64,000 nucleotides of DNA from Ignelater luminosus. Lineage: Eukaryota > Arthropoda > Insecta > Coleoptera > Elateridae. Shown piece by piece: positions 59,647-64,000 of the stretch. Each line of letters begins with the position of its first letter. The stretch's first letter is position 1. A model generated the notes under the pieces. That model ran no database searches, was not told the DNA's origin, and saw nothing but the letters and a program-made list of their open reading frames with translations. A program made the position numbers and the translations under genes. The stretch lies in assembly GCA_011009095.1 (NCBI GenBank), contig VTPC01007218.1, positions 97,160-161,159 on the forward strand. Direction: 5' to 3'.

Positions 59647-61720
59647 TCAATTATAAACATTTACATTATTAATTAAATAAATAGCTTCATTGTCACAACT
59701 ACATAGGACTCGATTTCTGTTCAAGTCTAAACTGTTAATTGGTTTGTGCAGTTTTGGCATTAGCATAAAAACTTCAAACTTATTCTTAATACTATCAGTT
59801 GAAAACCATGGATTCGTTTCCACATTTTCTATGTTCAATAAAGTACCAGATCGATTTGTAATCCAATGCCATAATTCACCTGAACTGGAACAACTAAATA
59901 ATTGATCAGGATGATCAGGATGAAAATGAATTTCTGAAACGCTATCTGAATGAGCACTTAGTAAGTTAACTGGGAAGATGTTTTGACGTAAATCCCAAAC
60001 AGTTAATGAACCTAAAGCATAAAGTTAGTTACATATTAATTAGGAATAATAAGAATTTTAATCAATTCATGTACCTTCTTCATCACCTGCTACGATCATG
60101 TGTCGTTGTGTTGGGTGAAAAGTAAGGGATGTTGCAGCAATTTGATCACCACTTAACATAAAAGTAGTTGTTGGTTTATTTTCATTTGAACGTAAATCCC
60201 ATATTTTCATTTGTCCTCTTAAATTTCCAGTTAAAATTTCATTGAATTTTAAAAAAATAACACAATTTAAAGAACAACTATCTGCTTCATCTAAAATGTT
60301 TTATTATAATTATTGGGAATCATTAATAACTTTCTATTCTTACCAATGGTTCGGACAATATCTTTACGTTGTGCTGTTAATAAATTTATGTTACCGTCTT
60401 CACCAACTGTTACAATATCGCTTTCGTACATTCCAAATGATGTACAAGAACTGGCATCTCCATTTTTCGATCTGTGAAGTTTGTTCCAAGATCTTTCTTC
60501 AGTAATTATTGTTTCCCCTGTTATTTCAGAAGAAACTTTTAAACAATATAATGATCCTAAAGAAGATGATGCAACGAAGTAATCGGGATTTGCAAACTAA
60601 AAAAATAGCATTACAATTTATATTTGTGAATACCATCATGTTAATACTGTAAGTTGAAGGAAAAATAAAAGTGGAGTACTGGAATAATTTGAAAAAATTA
60701 CTGTTTCACATCCAAAATTGTCAATTTTTTATTTAATTAAAGAATTAAGAATATTGGACATAGAATAGTTCTGGTTTCAAATGATAATTTCCCAGCTCTG
60801 ATTTTGAGAAGTTACTGGCATTTTGAAGGTTTTTCTCCAATATGCATGAAATGTATGAAATAAAATCATTTTCTCCTAAATAAAAATATTGATGGTGTTA
60901 AAGGAAAGATGGCTACCATTTTTAATGATATGCCCATGTAACATATTATAAATTTCAAAGTGATTCAGAAGGTATAACATAACTTAAAGCAAAAAAGTAT
61001 TACTTATAACTTTTTTAAGATTCTGTGGGAAGAGGAAATCATGTTTCACATTTAATGGAAAAGCCAAGCATCTTATTTTATAGAGGATTTTAATTTTCAT
61101 GTTATAAATCTTTTTCTATCTTTGAAAATAACGATCTATACTATAGACTTTAATAGTATAACTAAAAAACCCAAAAGCTATCAACTTTTTATTTTCACCA
61201 GTATTACTGAATTTATTTCAGTAACATGCAATTGGTTTTTTGCAATTACATTAATAACAAAATTGTCCATTTAATGACATCGAATGGGGACAAGTTATAT
61301 TACTATTAGCAAACAATTGATATGCTAACTAAAAACAGATACTTAAATATTTCAAAATAATTTCTTCTGTTGCATTTTATAATTCTTATTAAAAACAAAT
61401 TTTGGTTTTTCACATTTGAACTACAGAAATTCAGAAAGTTATTGTACTAGAACGATATGTTAAAGTCATTATTAAAATTAAAAGTTACTTTGAATTACCT
61501 TAGCTTCAGTAACATCACCCTCAAAAGGATAGTTTTTTATTACAAAAGGATAAATATCTGGATCATCTTCATTTTCTTCGAAATTCCATAGTTTTATGTT
61601 ATTTTGATCGTTATCCCAACTACCAGTGATAAAAGAATTGGAATAACCAAATGGATCTGGTCTCCAACGGATTTTATTAGTTTTTTCTGATATAAAAGTA
61701 CCATGAACGTTTTGAGTCAT
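59647..61720 (-). CDS. Nup43: Nucleoporin Nup43 (WD40)
   Basis: Four minus-strand exons, 61720-61499, 60596-60344, 60290-60075 and 60011-59647, join in frame to give 351 residues (human Nup43 has 380). The N-terminus carries the family signature: KIRWRPDPFG, then FITGSWDNDQNNIKLWNF. WD40 repeats follow (for example VTVGEDGNINLL, ILTGNLRGQMKIWDLRS, VAGDEEGSLTVWDLRQ, LFSCSSSGELWHW). The C-terminus holds CDNEAIYLIN, matching the conserved last strand. Nup43 is a peripheral member of the Nup107-160 (Y) complex of the nuclear pore scaffold and also acts at kinetochores in vertebrates. The exon 1 to 2 intron is 0.9 kb; the others are about 60 bases. It is head to head with the SBP2-like gene. Confidence 0.94.
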
Positions 61721-62624
61721 TTTCTTAACACTTGTAACAAATAAAACACTACTTAAAATTTCCAACCTTGTTGGGAATAACTGCAAAGATTAGAAATAAG
61801 CACACACAACACGAATTTATCTAAATAATAAACCGCTCTCTTGACTTTTAGACAATTTCAAAAATATAAGAAAACACGTTGATATGCCTTAACCTCAAAC
61901 CATCTCAAACTGAAAACAACAAATATTACCGGCAAAACGACCAGAAATCCAAAGGATTGATCATTTCCTAATTTAAATAATGCAATAAGATTTTAGCACT
62001 TTTAATGACGTAAGGACGGAAAGGAATAGAGTCCTTCGAAGTTGTGTTTCTTAACATCTCAAAACATTTTTGTATTTCATTTTATTTGAGTTAAAGTCAG
62101 TAGTAAATCTACTCTATCTTACTTTATTTTAAATGTAAGATATTTAAAAAGTCAAAATTTATACCCGAAAAGAATATGCAAAACCTAAACTAAATACTTG
62201 ATTCGGGACTCTACATTTTGACAATTGTCAAGCGTTCTTACTTTTGCTTAATTATTGTCTTATTAAAGATAAAAGTTGTATTTTATCTCTGTTATAATAT
62301 ACTTATTGAACTCCAAAATTAAAATAAATAGAATTCTGGTAAATCTTATAAAAATTGTTTCTGTCTGCTGTTTCGTCGCAAGTCCGTTTCACAAATATTT
62401 TGTAATTGAGCTATCCTCCCAGTTAATCTGTTGCCGTCAATTGATTGTAATTAAATTCAATTAATCGATATTCTAATTAATAATGAACAACAGAGGTAAA
62501 TCCTCAGAATAAATCATGTAAACATAATAATAATAATGCATAATTGCAAATATAATGTTATAAATATTAATTTCAATAAATGGTAATTAAATTATAGGTA
62601 AACTAAAATACAAATAAATGAATA
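61721..62624. promoter_or_regulatory. Divergent region between Nup43 and the SBP2-like gene
   Basis: About 0.9 kb separates the two start codons and should hold both promoters. It is AT-rich; no specific motif is claimed. An open frame at 62276-62464 has no recognisable domain. Confidence 0.45.
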
Positions 62625-63893
62625 ATGGATAGTTTAGATAAAAGTTGTAACCAACATGTAGATCGTATTAAACTTAAAGAAGAAAGAAAACTTCGAAACA
62701 AAGAAAAAAAAATAGCTAAGAAGTTAGAAAAGCAAAGGGATCGAGAACAAAAAGAATTACTACTAAAATTACAACTTAGAAACAATAATGTCACACTGAT
62801 AACACAAGACTTTGCTGACAAAGTTGTAGGAGGTACTTCTGCTGCGGTGGCATTTCATAGACAAGAATCATTCAGTAACGTGGATTTTCCTGAATTAACA
62901 TCTGCAGGTGGTAAAGTAAAACGCCATCAGTTCCCTACACCGTATGTGGAAATAAACGATAAAAAGAAATTGTCAAAACTTGAACTTGCTGATTTTATTT
63001 ATACACCAAGTACATCTACAAAACAAGTAAAGATAGCATCAACTCCTGAAAATTATAATGGAAATCCTTTAGATTCAGATATGCCTATAAGAAAAAGGGG
63101 TAAACATAAAGAAACACCAAAGCCAAAAAGTCCTAGTAAATTGAAACGAGATATTTTAAATGAGCTAAATGATTGTGAAAAAATTGGGAATACTAGTAGT
63201 ACATATTTATTACTAGAAACTGCTCTGTAAGAATTATATATTTTGAGTGTGGTGCAAAAAGTTAATTTTATTGTTGTAGTTGTAATAATATTATAACAGA
63301 AGAATTAGATGAAGCAGTGAAAACCTTTATATCAGGTATAGTTGGATTACAGGAGAAACTTTACAATCGTGATCCTATAAAAGGTGTTGCTAAAAGAAGG
63401 TACACTGTAGGTTTACATGAAGTAAAGAAGTACTTGCATCTTAATAAAGTCAAAATTGTAATTATTGCACCGGATCTTAAATTAACAAAACGTGATGGTA
63501 TAAATTTAAATATTGGTATATTTGATTTCACACAAATATTATTTTAGGAGCATTATATCTTGCAGTTAAAGAAATAATTGATTTGGCAAAAGCAAACAGT
63601 GTTCATTATCTTTTTGCTTTGAAACGGAAATCAATAGGTGTATTAACATTAAAAAATATTCCAGTCAGTTGTATAGCCATTCTGAACTATGAAGGGTTGG
63701 AAGTTAGTGATATAAACATTCTCAATAGGATTATTATTAACTTGTGTTTTCTTTATAGGATCAATTTCGAAATATATTGAAACTTCTGCTTTTGGTGAGA
63801 AAGGAAGAAAACCTTGCTGCGTCACAAACAATCAACAATGAAGTAAATATAAAATTCTTAAATAATTTAATGGATGCTCTTAAAAGTAAATAA
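62625..63893 (+). CDS. SBP2: SECIS-binding protein 2-like (L7Ae RNA-binding domain)
   Basis: Four exons, 62625-63226, 63280-63497, 63548-63702 and 63759-63893, join in frame to give 369 residues. A lysine/glutamate-rich coiled-coil-like start (about 15-50) is followed by a conserved segment (FPELTSAGGKVKRHQFPTPY, ELADF) where the Sec-incorporation region lies in SBP2. Next is a basic linker, then an L7Ae/L30e RNA-binding domain (about 225-320: RRYTVGLHEVKKYL, KIVIIAPDLKLTK, HYLFALKRKSIGVL, SCIAILNYEG). SBP2 binds SECIS hairpins in selenoprotein mRNAs and brings eEFSec and Sec-tRNA to the ribosome. The paralogue SECISBP2L cannot be excluded. Several insect lineages lost selenoproteins, so an intact gene is informative. 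An AATAATAAATAA stretch near 63960 may be the polyadenylation signal. Confidence 0.87.
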
Positions 63894-64000
63894 TGTACAA
63901 ATGTGATACAAAAGTTATTTTAAAAAATATTTTATATAAATCAATAACATTGTACAGTTTAATAATAAATAATTTATTAATATTAATACTTGTATAAATA
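63894..64000 (+). other. 3' untranslated region of the SBP2-like gene
   Basis: AT-rich sequence after the TAA at 63891-63893, with overlapping AATAAA-type signals around 63961-63972. Nothing else is visible before the window ends. Confidence 0.6.

Noticed and set aside
1..64000. CRISPR arrays, operons, bacterial promoters or rRNA/tRNA genes
   Set aside because: No regularly spaced direct repeats, no box A/box B pairs and no rRNA-like blocks were seen; the spliced genes show nuclear animal DNA.

Overview
The window is nuclear DNA of an animal, almost certainly an insect. It is AT-rich, and its genes have many small exons with GT-AG introns, some of only 50-60 bases. The closest matches I recognise are insect orthologues such as swiss cheese (sws) and fizzy-related (fzr). 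Tc1/mariner, Harbinger and jockey-type mobile DNA is abundant. I cannot name the order or species from sequence alone.

Six protein-coding genes can be rebuilt exon by exon. They lie in divergent and convergent pairs: SMYD3-like lysine methyltransferase (-, 2421-4178) and sws/PNPLA6-7 lysophospholipase (+, 5674-20462) head to head; folylpolyglutamate synthase (-, 28896-33319) and fzr/Cdh1 (+, 34382-54766) head to head; Nup43 (-, 59647-61720) and a SECIS-binding-protein-2-like gene (+, 62625-63893) head to head. They are general cell-biology genes (protein methylation, membrane lipid turnover, folate retention, APC/C activation, nuclear pore, selenocysteine decoding). They form no single pathway and there is no operon.

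The most striking observation is in sws. Two exons (15482-15598 and 18845-18961) have the same length (117 bases) and the same 1-1 phase. Both encode the 39-residue segment of the patatin domain that carries the catalytic aspartate, and 24 of the 38 whole codons encode the same residue. They look like mutually exclusive exons. One version reads DGG at the active-site motif and the other DGC.

The remainder is mobile DNA. It includes an apparently intact DD41D mariner-like element (35298-36602), a second DD41D element (40714-43460) with an intact transposase gene but a 400-base assembly gap, and a decayed Tc1-like element (16555-17840). There are two large foldback elements (25328-26688 and 45850-46835) and many short inverted-repeat elements, several ending in TACAGGGTG. 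A Harbinger remnant is split by a TA-flanked element, and there are two jockey-type LINE remnants. The 18.8 kb first intron of fzr holds most of the larger elements. A stretch at 37.1-38.6 kb in that intron looks like a decayed gene I cannot identify.
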